This document shows, one piece after another, positions 51,987 through 64,000 of a stretch of 64,000 bases of DNA. A model generated the notes under the pieces. That model searched no databases, was not told the DNA's origin, and saw nothing but the letters and a program-made list of their open reading frames with translations. The stretch comes from Lunularia cruciata (taxonomy: Eukaryota; Streptophyta; Marchantiopsida; Lunulariales; Lunulariaceae): the NCBI GenBank assembly GCA_948567375.1, contig OX419760.1, positions 43,648,001 through 43,712,000 of the forward strand, given 5' to 3'. A program made the translations under genes and the position numbers. Numbering within the stretch: position 1 is the first letter of the stretch; every line of letters begins with the position of its first letter.

Positions 51987-53707
51987 TATAACAACCTGGC
52001 AAATATCACTTTTGCAATAATCAATAAGTAACGTTTGTTCACACAAAGATACAATTCAGAAATGTTCAAATATGAAGTCAAACAGTAACAATGTAGTTCT
52101 TCTTGAGTTCATCTTTAGTCTCTCAAGTAGAAACCACACCTAGAAGAGAGTAACAAGCACTAACTCGTAGGGTTGTCACAAATTAACACTCCAAAATCAT
52201 AACACTATCAAATTCTGTCCAAACAAATCTTGATTGTGATGATTCAGATTCTCCTGAAGATGGCTACTTCACTACAAAATGACTTTGCCTCAAAATTGTG
52301 TTCCACCTTTCCATTGAAGGCACAACTTCCTCAATCAAAAATGCTTTGCATCAATCCTATGCTACACTCACAAATGCAAAATACTACAATTCCTCACAGA
52401 TTTGTCAAAGCATTGCTTTGATTGCACTTCACTCAGGATCAAACACACAGAATGAATATCATGGCTAAGAAACCCAACATCTAAGATCCAATAAGCACAA
52501 TGACTTGCAATTCAAAATTCTCCCAACACTCACAAACACAAACACAAGATTGATACTTGGAATTAAGCTCAAGCAACAAGCACTAAGAAACAACACTTTG
52601 CTTTATCTATCTTCAAAATTATAAATGCTCAACAAATTACATTAGGAATGCCTCCTTTAATTAGGAAAAGCTTTTGACAGTTATCTAACTACCTAAACTA
52701 CTTCCTTAAAAATCTCCAGATCCAAAATAGTAATATGTATCTATTCCTATCTCAAATCTATTACTACTCCGATCCAATGGCAATCTCTACTTTTGCTTCC
52801 AAACCCAAAGTAACTTCCTTCCTACCTTGCACTTTGGATCTATCAACTACCACTAAATCTTCTTCCACTTCTACTATTTCTTTAATCTGATCTACAATTA
52901 AAGACATGGGTAAACTATTTACATTCTTATCTTGCAACCCACTTTCTCCTAATGTCTCAAATAACAAATTCAAAGACACTTACTGCCTGATTTGAACTTT
53001 GGGTTCATTCATTACTATAACTACTCCTTCAATTTCTTTCTATCTATCTTCAATCTGAACTAAAATTAAAGTCATGGGTATTCTAACTATCTCTTTTTTC
53101 TCTATCGTAACTATTTTATACACTTTAGAGATCTGACCCAAAGACTCTTGCAACCGATGTCTGACTATCTTAGATTGGTTTGCCCTTGTCCTGAGGTGAA
53201 GTCTTTAGATCTAAAGTTGTGTAAACCTAAAGTCTTGTAATTCCAAAGTCATATAAGTCTGAAGTCGTATAAACCCGAAGAACCTAACCCAAAGTCACTC
53301 AACTACCCCATACATCTACTATAGAAACTGCAAATGCTTGTAACTTTTGCTATAGACCTCCAAACTTTATGATTTTGGTGGCAACGGAAAGCCCTGAAAA
53401 AGACACTTCTCACAAGACATACCACGCACAATTTGGACATGTAGTCATTGAGATATAGGCCCTACATTAATCCTAACCTGCAATGTCCATTCTTATACAA
53501 AGTTCCCCTCATTCTAGTCCAATCCTCCTTTGGGTCTACTCTCCTTCTAGTCCAATCCAAGTTCTTCTTTCTCTAACACAAAGTCAACTTCCTCAGGTCG
53601 GATCAAAACAAACACTTCTCCTCATTTCTTTTCCATTTGGGTTCAATTTGGTTTCAATAGTGCACTTCTTTAAAAACTTATCCAAAATGAAAAATGTGAG
53701 TACCACA
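51987..53707 (-). repeat. Solo LTR of family C, internally deleted (1.7 kb)
   Basis: Left edge TATAACAACCTGGC (family TGTGACAACC), right edge GTACCACA, duplication ATATT on both sides. Only about half the length of the other C LTRs; most of the U3 ORF is missing. Confidence 0.9.
52764..53100 (-). pseudogene. C-terminal remnant of the U3 ORF
   Basis: The frame 52979-52764 reads LFETLGESGLQDKNVNSLPM and ends EAKVEIAIGSE, matching IDTLEKSGLEDKNVDRLPV...DDEVDIGSG of the complete element. The rest of the protein is lost by internal deletion. Confidence 0.7.
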
Positions 53708-53712
53708 ATATT
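53708..53712. repeat. Target-site duplication ATATT (right)
   Basis: Pairs with 51982-51986. Confidence 0.9.
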
Positions 53713-54190
53713 GGAGGAAGCTTGGAGTGCAAGTTGAAATTAGCTTGATAATAGAGCAAGAAGGCTTTAAAGCTCCTTTTTTTTTAAACACAAAGATTTG
53801 TTGCTAAATTCTTGTGATTGGATCCTCTCCGTGTTTGCATGCCTATTTGTATGCCCAATTGGTTTGGATTGGTGTGCGAGCATTGCACTTAGGTTCCTTC
53901 CTTCTAGGAGTGATGTATTTCTCTTCTCCTTGGTAATGCTAGAAGTGATGACTAGTAGACCAAAAGAATGTGTTATGAAGACAGGTTAGGTTGCTTGTTA
54001 CTCCCCTATGTTGTAGAAGGATTACTAGAAGCAAGAGTAAAATGTTCTAGTGATTGAGAAACACATGTGCTCAGACTAGTAGTGACAAATCTACTCATGA
54101 CCTCTGATTTGTAAACTCCACAATAAGGCACCTAGTGTGTTCCAAAAGAGAGAAAAGCAAAGTATGACATTCTGATCCTCTATTCACCAA
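53713..54190. other. Foreign insert in B2 integrase, right part
   Basis: Continuation of the unidentified insert. No gene recognised. Confidence 0.4.
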
Positions 54191-55063
54191 AAAATGTTAG
54201 CAAGCACCCTTCCACATACTTAGCACCAAGCTTGCTCTATCCATAGCCTATCATTCTCAAATTGATGGACATATTGAATGTCCAAATTGCACATTGGAGG
54301 ATATGTTTTGTGCCTTTATCAATGTTCACCATACCAATTGGGATGAATGTCTTTCATTTGTTGAGTTTGTCTACAATAATTCCAAATATGCAAGCATCGG
54401 ATTCTCTTCCTTCTTCCTTAAATTTGGCCAAGACCTACTTGTTCCAGATTCCTTTCTTGCTCCTCCTCCATCTCATGTCCCTCATACTTCCACCTTCTTG
54501 ACCATAATATCCCAATACCTATAGCAAGCCAAATCTCATCTTCTTGTTGCTCAAAATTGTTAAAAACAACATTCAAACCAACATTGTCATGATCTCACTT
54601 TTCAACTTGGTGATAAAGTCATGCTTTCTTCTAGTTACCTAATCCATCCACTTGATACTCAACTCAATAAACTTATTCCTAATTGGATAAGTCTATTTGA
54701 TATCAACTAAATTATTTCTCTTGTTGCTTATCAACTTGCCTTGCCTGGTCATATGCAAATCCACCTTGTCTTTCAATTTCCAAGTTTAAACACTTTTTTT
54801 CTAATCCATCTTGCTTTTCCTCTTGTATCCAACCCCCTCCTCTTCCTATCCCTATCAATGATCATGAGTATAAAATTGATTGTATCCTTGCACATCATCA
54901 CATTCAACATGACCACCAATAACATACTAGGTACAAAGTACTTTGGAAAGGATATCCTCTTCATAATGCCACTTGGGAGTCTCTTTCTCATCACCAAAAT
55001 GCACAAATGACTATCTAGGAGTTTGAAGTTTCAATGGTAACGAGGACATCACCGACTAGTAAT
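54191..55063 (+). pseudogene. pol: Integrase C-terminal part and chromodomain of B2
   Basis: Resumes with KLALSIAYHSQIDGHIEC, the region of the catalytic Glu, then FINVHHTNWDECLSFVEFVYN (54310), HMQIHLVFQFPSLNTFF and the chromodomain core YKVLWKGYPLHNATWESL (about 54930-54985). Frameshifted several times. Confidence 0.85.
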
Positions 55064-55072
55064 GGGGGAATA
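55064..55072 (+). other. Polypurine tract of B2
   Basis: GGGGGAATA directly before the LTR start TGTAACAAT. Confidence 0.7.
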
Positions 55073-55579
55073 TGTAACAATTTGGAATTTACATGTGAGT
55101 TAGTCAAGGTTAAAAATGTAGCAAATAGGCCAAATTAGCCAAGAGTTACAAGAATATTCTAAAAGCATCTAGAAAGCTACATAGTACCTTCCAAGTATTG
55201 GGTAATGTGATCTCAAGTGGCAACTTCTAGGAGGAAGCTTCTTGGGAAGCTTCCCGGTTAGCTTAGCTTGCATGCCAACAAGGTGTCATCTAGAAAGGAG
55301 CTTCTTGGAGAGCTTCCCAACTAGCTTAGCTTGCATGCCAAGTAGATGGCTCCTAAAGAAAGCTTCTTGAGAAGCTTCCCGGTTAGCTTGGCTTGCACTC
55401 GAAGAAGGTGGCTTTTAAGAAGCTTCTTGGGAAGCTTCTCAAGAGCCTTGTATGTTCCATATAAATAGCTAAGCCCAAGCTCATGCTAGTCATTTGGAGT
55501 TTCTCTCATTCAAGAGTTCTAGTGTGATCTTTCACTTTGATATTCCATTCTGCTATTTCTCTCCTTGGTCTTTTATACA
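55073..55579 (+). repeat. 3' LTR of chromovirus B2
   Basis: About 507 bp, TGTAACAATTTGG to TTTTATACA. Contains the 63-bp tandem repeats (55219-55443) and CATATAAATAG, a TATA box, near 55459. Confidence 0.85.
55219..55443 (+). repeat. 63-bp tandem repeats (3.6 units) in B LTR U3
   Basis: Units start near 55219, 55282, 55345 and 55407. Each holds two copies of the palindrome GAAGCTTC or a close variant, arranged as GAAGCTTCTTGGGAAGCTTC, followed by TAGCTTAGCTTGCATGCCAA. The same repeats form the LTRs at 22971 and 24769. Confidence 0.82.
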
Positions 55580-56390
55580 TATGATGTGAAAGAGTAAGTG
55601 TTATTTCTCAAGATTTTGGTGCTTTGTGTTGTGAATTAGTGCTTCTTGGTTATTAATTGCATTGGGTTAAGTAATTTGGAGGTTGTATTAGAAACCCACT
55701 TCCCAAATTTTTTACCTAAAGTACTCAATGACATACCATGGAGGTTAAAGGGCTTGTGAGGATGATAGACCCTTGAGCCATCTCCAAGGGTAAGAGTTTA
55801 TGGGAGATTCCTACCCCTTAGTGGAATTATGGCCAACTATGTGAATCATGACTATAGTTCCTTCCTAAGCCAAGTAAATGGCCAGCTCCATGTAAGGACT
55901 ATACAATTGCTCTCTCCTTCTTGTAGCCCCTTGCATTCCTCACTATGAGATTGGACCTTTTGACATTATTGGTGCCATTTCCGGCTGATTTATATGTCTT
56001 CTCCACTTCATTCTACCATCCACTCTAGTCATGTTTATTCATTGCTACCCTAAAAGGCCACTACATTGTTCCATTTAGGGAAGCATTACCCTCCATTGTG
56101 ACCTATAAAGCAGATTTAAGTTTGAGGGAAGCATTACCTCCCATTTGTATCAAGGTTTTCCATTCAAGGAAGCACTAATTCCTACCCAAGGAACATTTCT
56201 ATTGATGGCAAGCAGTTTTGCCCAAGGAAACTTGTCTATCTCAACCTCACATCTTACAACTACACACATTCCTACAACAATACCCATTCCATCTCTTGCA
56301 CTCTTTGTGGCCTCAGCTCAATGGCTTTGATATCAAGAGGAGGAAACAACTATATTTTACCTCCTAGCATTATAATATAAACAAGGTAAG
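55580..56390. other. Unassigned sequence before element D gag
   Basis: No recognised gene. Short pieces such as GGAAGCATTACC occur several times (56070-56140). It may be the leader of D or flanking sequence. Confidence 0.3.
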
Positions 56391-57440
56391 AAGATTTTAA
56401 ATCATGATTATGGATCTTTGAGAATGTTTGCATGGCTTAAAATATCATTGATGATATTGCTATGGTGGGTCAAATTAGCCAATTTTTCATTGGTGTTGTG
56501 CAACACTAGTTTAGTAGACTATCCCCAATAAAGAGGGCAAGTTGTACAATAATATGTATGGAAGGACTACAAGACAAGAGTGCATCTTTCCAAGACAACA
56601 AGAACAATTGAGGGACAAAATAAACTGACTTTGCAAAGGACACAACAAAACCATGCGAGTGTTTAGTCAACAATTTCAATGCATCTCTCAATGATGACAC
56701 TAGCTTCAAATCCCATTATAGCTCTCTGTGGTTTAACAATACATTACCTAAGGACATCCAAAAGTTTCTCATCTACAACAAAGCTACTATGATAACATAG
56801 GTATTTGGGGAGGCACAATGTTGGGTTCAAGCTAATGAGAGGGGTATGGCTTTAGTACCCTTGCTTTATAATACCACATTATAAAAGGAATGTGAAGCAT
56901 AATCCCTATGCTACACTCAAAGATTCTCCCAACCCAATTACTCATATGGAGGAGCTCCTACAATTGCATCATCCCCATATGAGGTACTGCAATAGGTACC
57001 CCCTATATGATAATATGCCCGCATCAACTCTTGTAGCTACATTGGGATTGCCCATTCTTGTAATTGCCAATGTTCCTACACCTACCACCAAGATAGAGGA
57101 CAGCATGGTGAAGTTGGAACAATTAGAAAAACTACACCTAGCATAACAACCACAAAAAAGGAAACCCGATAAATATGGTTGCCAAGGGAGAGATCTCTTG
57201 TACATTTTGTTTGGGATGAGAGCATAATAATGCTCAATGTGCCACCCCAAATATTCCAAATTTTTCTGTCCATTGTAGAAGTGATAGGCATGTCATGGCA
57301 AACTACATAATACTACAAAGACACCACAAGCCTAGAGAAAAAAGAACACATGTTGTTGTTGTCATGTAGAACACTAACTTCAACTAGGTATGGACAAGGC
57401 AGAGCCCTCCTTGGACCCAAGATGTGCTAGCATATTTGCA
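56391..57440 (+). pseudogene. gag: Gag of element D
   Basis: Capsid-like text, FGEAQCWVQANERGMALVPL, near 56805-56870. The nucleocapsid near 57195-57300 reads CTFCLG, stop, EHNNAQC, a CCHC knuckle with one stop, followed by a second knuckle that has lost Cys residues (SVHCRSDRHVMANY). All pieces are short. Confidence 0.65.
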
Positions 57441-58460
57441 GCAAGAATCATTATGCCAACTAGTGCCGCAATAAGCCTATTTGTTGCACATTTTATTCTT
57501 GAGCACATACCATGATGTTGTGTCTTGATTTCAAGAACTTCATCACTCAAGCACAAGGAGTACCCAAGGAAAATGAACCACCTAACCATATTGATCCTAA
57601 TAAGAACATTCACTTTATTGCCATCAATGAAAATTCTCCTACGGTAGAAGCAACTTTGTCTAGCAATGATGCTATGAAAAAGGTGCATGTTTTTCTCTTG
57701 ACAAGGTCCTACATGTATGAAGCACCAATCTTGGGCAGTAGTTCTAATTCTAAAAGCTATTCCTTTGGGAGCTTAGATGAAGACACTATATGTGATGACA
57801 TCTCGCAACTTGCTCTAGAAATGTACCGGATTGTAGTTCCCATGTTTGATACATTGACAAGATAACTACCAAATTGTATCATACATGATGATGATAGAGT
57901 TGGCAACCTTGCCAATATAAAAGCCAATATCATTGGGAAGAAGTTGTGCAAAGTGGCACCTACAAAGTGTAAGAAGCTACAAAACTTCCTTACAAAGTTG
58001 CAACCCATAATTTGATTCAAATATATTCTTAGAGGAGACTCTATCCTACAATGGCAAAAAATCATTCCCATAAGAACTCAACTTTCTCCACATAGGGTAA
58101 CTTGCACACCATTGTGGTTGAAGAAATCCCAATAGACCACAACATGTTGTACACAAAAGTCCATGATCCAAATATCCTTGTAACCATCAAAGGAAACATT
58201 ATTCCAAATTGCCGCATTGACTAAGGATCCTTGGTAAATATCATGACCAAGGGTGTAATAGAAACTCTTGGTTTAAAGGGGATGATCAAAACCTCCACCC
58301 TCCTTTCTATGGTCAATGGAAGAAGACATTGCTCTCTTGGTCCTAAATCCAAGGTGCCCTTCCTTGTTGGAGAACAAACCTTCTTGATTGATAACTTAAT
58401 CATGGATATGCCTACTCTAGCATAGTTCACACTCTTGGTTGGTAGATGCAAATTTCATCA
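57441..58460 (+). pseudogene. pol: Protease region of element D
   Basis: Open 117-residue linker (57512-57865), rich in Ser and Asp. The protease follows near 58205-58430: CRID, stop, GSLVNIMTKGVIETLGLK, where a stop codon replaces the middle residue of the active site, then LGPKSKVPFLVGEQTFLIDN. Confidence 0.65.
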
Positions 58461-59774
58461 CATCATGGTAAACTAGCTAGTAAACTAACTTTTGGAAAGA
58501 AGTTGAAACATGCAATGCTTCCTATGTATCCAATTGAATGTCTGTCCAACTCATATCAAGAAGGAGAACCGAGATTTAATATCAATGCATGAAATCCTTC
58601 TCATGCTGATAGTGATGAGGAAATCATAAACACCATTGGATATTGTCTTTTTATAACAAAATATGAAATGAGTAGTCAAGCTGGATAACTCCATTGCCCC
58701 ATTCTTCTACCAAGTTTGCACAAGGTTCTTAGAGAGCATGCTATAATACCATTAGCTAGACAAATTAGCTACTAGTGCAAATTGGCTTGGTAATATCTTT
58801 AGAGATATAATACATAATAGCCTAAGTAGATCAGATAGAGGAGTCACCAAAAGAGGATTTCTACTAACAAGGCAAAAGTTGAGAACACACCAAAAACTTT
58901 AGAGCCAATTTTGGAGGCCTAAACAAAAGAATTAGGTCTCAAAATATGGATTTTTCCACCCCCCCCCCTCCCCTCTCTCCCCTCCTCCCTTGGCAAACCA
59001 AGGAAAAACATTTGCCTTTCCCTTCTATTTTTCTCATCAAGATCTTTCTAATGGTACTTCTTTTATGCTATTCTGAGCTTCTTGCAACAAGATTCCCTAA
59101 AGATTCCCTTTATTCATACTTGTTTGACCAACCAATAAATCAACATGTCACCAATACATGTATCTTATCAAATGATTCATGTAGCTCAATGACATGTCAC
59201 CAATCTATGTATCTAATCTAGAGTGTAGCTCAGTTTGAGCAGATCATCTTTGCTATATTACAATGACAAGGTGCTCCTTTTGGGAATCAAAGTTTTTTGA
59301 GAGTTCCAATCTTGTATGCTTTTGGAATTGGGCTATTATACACACTTCTTCCACTCCAAACATAGCAATTTTGAATTCAGAAGGCACTTATTTTAACATT
59401 GACAATGGACCTTCCAACTATCCCATTTTTACCCTCCTTTATACTAGGGAGCACACTCAAGAAACCTAGGCTACCTCTTGCTTCTATATCAAAGATGACT
59501 TTGGTTTCCATGACAAAGAAACCAATAAGGAATGCCTCCATCTTGATGATATTCTTTTAGACACCATTTGATTCCTTAAGACAATGAAACAAAACCACAA
59601 TAGCCAACATAATGTTTCAAATCATTCTCAAAAGATGAGTCCTCCATCTAGCACCATTATCCTTGATGCCAAAAAAAACATACAAAGAGGAATGGAAAAG
59701 AATATGAAGTCCATAAGACCATATTGAAGGAAGGGTTATTTTTAAGACAACATCCTGAACATTTGTCTCAAACC
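58461..59774. other. Decayed linker of element D
   Basis: No clear domain. A C-rich pyrimidine run (58957-58990) interrupts it. A 91-residue frame (58946-59221) shows no family signal. Confidence 0.35.
58957..58990 (+). repeat. Polypyrimidine tract
   Basis: A run of about ten C followed by CT-rich sequence; 34 bases almost without purines. Confidence 0.85.
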
Positions 59775-60458
59775 TGTGAGTTGGCCTTTCTCTCACTTAG
59801 GATGAACCTCTGATGGCTATTAAGGTAACACACCATGGACTAAGTAAGCAAAGAACTCCAACTCTATCACATCCTCCAAGACTAGAACTCCAAGACTCAA
59901 GATACTGCTCACTAGAGAACTCAATGAGAGAGAGATAGTTGAAAATGAAAAGATGATGAGTACCTCCTCACTCCTATCTTATATACTTGTGAAATAGCTA
60001 CATACTAAAGTTAATAACTACTAAAGTAACTCAAGTTACTAGGCTAAAATTCAAATAAAGTCAAAAAGTCTAAGGGAATATCAATGCACATGGGAATAAC
60101 CCATGGGTAGATGGTCTTATACTCACCGACTAGCTACATCAAGGATTCCTTCACATGTGCTATCCTTGGACTATAGAAAAAGTTTGCACCAACAAGGCTC
60201 ATGGGCCCAAGAGCTCTCAACTTTTTCCTCAAAGTCAAATAACTAGGAATAATACTAAGTCAATACACCAGAAGACAAAATAGTGGTGCTCACTCTTTTT
60301 CCTTCCTCTAGAATCCTTTATCTTAGCTAGGACTAACACTAGCTAATCATGACTAATGTAGAAGCTTAAATAAACTCCATATAGATAATATTTCTCCATT
60401 ACTTGCAATGCCAAACTTAATATCCCTATAGAGCATACATATATCAATGGGTAATATA
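59775..60458 (-). repeat. Solo LTR of family A in element D
   Basis: TGTGAGTTGG at the left edge to GGGTAATATA at the right edge (plus strand). Flanking pentamers AAACC and GACCA do not match. The terminal base changes suggest age. Confidence 0.8.
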
Positions 60459-61330
60459 GACCATCCCATTCCACTTATAAGTGGTCAATGAGTTTCAAGA
60501 TTGCAATATTTCCTTGATGGAGGAAACACCTTAGTATATTAGGATTAGCACCAATGTAGGCATTGAGGAAATGCCTACTTACAAAGACCTCTTTTGGGAA
60601 TTCTAGGATGTTTTTGCCTAAAACTAGATGGAACTCATGGGTGTGTTGACCCAAAAATATGTCAACATAGGATACTATCACATGTAGACTTGGTTCCAAT
60701 TGGATCCAAACCTTATAGGTTGAAGACTCCACCTTATAGGTTGAAAACCCCACCTACTCTCAAAAAGTGCAAGAAGAGCTGGATAAATTTCTCAATGGTA
60801 GGTTTATTTGTCACGTTGGAGAAATAGAATGGGCATCTCCAATTTATTATTCCCCAAAAAAGGTACGGTAAAAGTCCAGATCTGTGTAGATTCTAGTAAA
60901 TTGAACTCCTAGACTATCTTAGATGGCTACTAGGGCTACAACCAAATTGCTATTGCCTTGGATTATCAATATGAGACCACCTTTTTAAGCAAGTGGAGAA
61001 CTTATGCCTGTAGAGTGATATTGTTTGTACCACAAAATCCTTGTGCAACAGTTTAGCAATGCATGATGAACTCCTTTGGGTAAGTACAAAAGGAATTAGA
61101 GCTCTATCTTGATGACTTGTGCATACATAGTCTTGCACTACCCATGTTCAAGCTCTATGGGCTATTCTACACATTTGCCGGTGCGTCAAGATTTCCCTAA
61201 ATCTTCCAAAAATTTTATTTGCTATCTTGTGTGGATTCCTCTTGTGCCAGATGGTCAATGAATGGCATCATGGTAGACCCACAGAAAAACCATGTCCTTT
61301 TGTAGCTACAATACCAAAAATAATACATAA
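60459..61330 (+). pseudogene. pol: Reverse transcriptase of element D
   Basis: LDKFLNGRFICHVGEIEWAS-type text (60780-60840), GYNQIAIALDYQYETTF (60940-60990), and the active-site box ELYLDDLCIHS (61105-61135) with both Asp kept, then VDPQKNHVLL. All frames are interrupted. Confidence 0.75.
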
Positions 61331-61930
61331 ATCTTAGATACTTGTTAGGCTATATGGGATATTATTGCCAAAATGTCTATATGTGTGCTAAGATAGTTGC
61401 TAATCTAATTGCCCTACTACACTCCATAGTGGAAGTTTTGTGGACTAAACAATGTATCATGGCTTTTGAGACCTTGAAAGTAAAGTTGGACATTTCTCCA
61501 ATTCTTGCAACACCTAATTGGTAAATCAATTTTCATATCTTTATGCATATCTCTAATATAGCAATGGGCATTTTCCTAGCACAATTAATGAGCAACAAAG
61601 AGAAAATCCCATCTATTTTGTGAGCTGACAACTTAGCTCCATAGAAAAAAAATTACTCTACTACCAAATGAGAGTGCCTTGGCATGATTGTTTTGTGCAA
61701 AAATCATGACACTACCTTCTAGGAAATAATTTTATGTTGCATGTGGCATGAAGCTCTCAAGTACCTTATTAACAAACCATGCTATGCAAGACAACTTGCC
61801 CAATGAATATTACTCTTCCAAGAATTTTCCTTCATGGTAGAATACCATCTAGGCAAGTCTCATGACAATGCAGATTTCTTGTTTTGCATTTGCAAAGATC
61901 TTGTAGTGAATTCCCTCAACACTAACCCTA
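61331..61930 (+). pseudogene. pol: RNase H of element D
   Basis: LLGYMGYYCQNVYMCAKIVA opens the 60-residue frame at 61342, with MAFETLKVKLDISPILATPNW; later VEYHLGKSHDNADFLFC (about 61835), the usual RNase H end. Confidence 0.75.
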
Positions 61931-63220
61931 TAGATTTCCACTTCTTCTATGTACAAGATACAATGTCAACCCAATCAACTCAGACAAATCAAATTAAACA
62001 TTTTTTATATACAATTAAAGTTCCATCTAATTTTCCTCAAACAAACCATAAGAGCTTTCATATTTCAGCTCTTCATTTCACAATTCTACAAGGTGATCTC
62101 TATCAAATAGGAGTAGACCAAGTGCTTTGATGTTGCATCAGTCCTGAAGAAATTCCAATAGTATTAAAGGCTGCTACTCTAATGAATCTGGTCGGCACTT
62201 TTTAGGGGAACTTACTTCCCACAAAATCTATCTAGAAAGCTATTGGATGGCATCATGATGCCAACCAATATGCCCATATGTGCAATGCTTGCCAATGGAT
62301 TTGGTAATCCCACTTCTTGATAGCGCATGTACCTCCACCTGGTGTTGGCACCCAACCACTCCAACAATGGGGAATCAATTTTGTGGAGCATGTCAATCTT
62401 GTAGCATAGTGGAATCAACACCACTATATCATAATCACATCAAAATACATCACCAAGTGGGAAGAAGCAAAATTAATTTGTCGACAATTCAATAGTGCTT
62501 GCCATTCAATTTTTTCACAAAAAGATTATCTCTTGATTTGGTATCCCTTTATTCATTGTCATAGACATGGGTCCTATTTTTTCAATATAGGAGTATAGGA
62601 TCTTACAAGTGCATATAGGATCCAACATACAAGGTCTACCTTGTACCACTCCCAAGAATAAACCTTGTACCACTCCCAAGAAAATGTTCAGGTCAAAAAA
62701 ATTCATGGTATTTTGTTGACAATTCTAAAAACTGGTCATTATAAAACCCACCAACTAGGATCAAAAGTGAGTGGGTGTAATATGCACTTACTGCACCACA
62801 ATAAAACTTACTATGGGATTCATCTCCTTTCAACTCATCTATGGGCAAGAGGCTATTTTGACCATTAAATTCTTGGTTCCTTCCCTTAAAATCCTTACTC
62901 ATCACTTGATTGGGAAATCTTGTTTTGCGCATGCAAAAACCACAGAGGAAATGGTGTTTGCACTTCATGGTCTGAATAAAAATCATTTATGGGTATTGTA
63001 CACACAATAGATCACTCAAGCCAAGCAAAAAAGCTATTTGGACTAGAAGATGAAAGAAGTTCTACTTTACAAGCAAGACTTTATGCTCAAGTTCAATGAT
63101 TGGGTTGGCCAATTCCCTAGTAAATTTGCCAAGAATTGGCTAGGCTCCTAGAGTATGAGAATTTTTTGACAATAGGTCCATCCAATTAAAAACATTAGAT
63201 GGAGAAATCCTAGAATCTAA
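61931..63220 (+). pseudogene. pol: Integrase of element D
   Basis: Zinc region MCNACQWIW (62280); core start QQWGINFVEHVNL (62363), where the first catalytic Asp (usually GIDF) is Asn; ITSKYITKWEEAKLI; a duplicated short segment CTTGTACCACTCCCAAGAA (62641 and 62664); C-terminal text KQDFMLKFNDWVGQFPSKFA (63070-63130). Confidence 0.72.
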
Positions 63221-64000
63221 CACCAATGATTTAAAGTGTAGGACCTACAACTCCTATTATATTCCCCTATGCGGGCAAGAAGAGAAGTTGCCACCGGAAA
63301 CTCATTGTTTCACCATATTACTTGAGGATCAGTATATGAGATATATGTCACAAGAATATCTTCCCTCCGGATTCAAAGGAATTTTGAGAAGACTACGAGA
63401 TTGACTATGGGTTCTTGTTTGTGATAGGATATCCTATCTTAGACCTAAAATCCTAGGATTTCAACTCAAAAGATAGATACAATGAGCAAATGTCAAAATC
63501 TCTATATGAACTCCTTATTTCCCATAGAATACAATGATCATGACAATTCCAAGAAAAGATGGCATTACACTCATGACAAGTTGCATCCAATGGAGAGATG
63601 GTTCCACACATGTGATGTTTTGATTTTGAACACAAAATAGTGGCAAGTGGAAAATGATCCTCCACATTTGAGTACAAAGAGTGTACTTCATATGGAAAAT
63701 TTAAACTAGTGTAAGGAAGTACAATAGGTGATAATGACCACACCTCAACAAAAATTTATGACAAACCCATGTCCTTATCATTCTATCATTTAGAGATTAC
63801 AAGTTTTGAAGTTGTCACAACTTGTTCAAGCAAAAAAGAAAAAACCAAAATTATTGAGAAAAGTGAATGTGGGAAGTTGAACCACACACAAATCCAAGCA
63901 TTTTATAACCATCTCCATTACCAAGGACACCATAAGAGATTCATTCTCTCTTGGTGCAAGATCAGATGACACCCCCTTTGCTTGGAGGAAATTCACATTT
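63221..64000. other. Unassigned tail
   Basis: No long frame and no LTR start seen. A 96-residue minus frame (63743-63453) shows no family signal. By position it could be 3' sequence of D. Confidence 0.3.

Larger units (their letters stand above)
56391..63220 (+). mobile_element. Ancient Ty3/gypsy element D, internal part
   Basis: Plus-strand gag, protease, RT, RNase H and integrase in the canonical order, heavily decayed, with a family A solo LTR (59775-60458) between protease and RT. I found no LTRs for it. It is the oldest layer in the window by number of stops. Confidence 0.72.

Noticed and set aside
1-64000. CRISPR array, prokaryotic operon or rRNA
   Set aside because: No regularly spaced direct repeats and no bacterial gene structure; the content is plant retroelements throughout.

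Overview
This is plant nuclear DNA made almost entirely of LTR retrotransposons (Ty3/gypsy superfamily) in nested layers. I see no convincing host gene, no rRNA or tRNA gene and no CRISPR array. The AT-rich composition, plant-type tRNA primer sites, a chromovirus beside non-chromovirus gypsy elements, and solo LTRs at several stages of decay suggest a large, repeat-dense seed-plant genome. A conifer-like genome is possible, but that is a guess.

Five families can be told apart; the letters are mine. Family A: LTRs of about 0.68-0.78 kb (TGTAACACCC...GGCTCACA), a primer site resembling tRNA-Glu, a 1.3-kb leader with a zinc-knuckle ORF upstream of gag, then gag-pol. Family B: a chromovirus with LTRs of about 0.5 kb built from 63-bp repeats carrying heat-shock-element-like motifs. 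Family C: a tRNA-Asp-primed, Athila/Tat-like element with LTRs of 3.1-3.7 kb whose U3 carries a reading frame of roughly 900 codons for an acidic coiled-coil protein. Family C2: a diverged relative of C. Family D: a very decayed gypsy element.

Layout. 1-2963: 5' part of A1 (minus), inserted in a C LTR whose rest fills 2964-5376. 5377-10900: decayed C2-like sequence with a solo A LTR (8820-9499). 10901-22449: A2 (minus), split in its RT by a C solo LTR (14167-17913, duplication ATTCT). 22450-22970: unassigned. 22971-29345: a plus-strand B LTR and gag fragment (B3) abutting the 3' LTR of B1, which runs on the minus strand. 29346-49638: A3 (plus), split in gag by a complete 13-kb C element (31478-44505, duplication GCTTG). 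49639-55579: 3' part of B2 (plus), broken by about 4 kb of foreign DNA that itself holds a C solo LTR (51987-53707, duplication ATATT). 55580-64000: element D (plus) with a solo A LTR (59775-60458).

The most interesting feature is the C family's U3-encoded protein. It lies downstream of pol and the polypurine tract, inside the LTR, which is the position of Nef and Sag in some retroviruses. It is carried wherever a C solo LTR remains. Every gag-pol here has stops, frameshifts or deletions, so these are fossils; the best-preserved long frame is the 700-codon U3 ORF in the 5' LTR of the complete C element.
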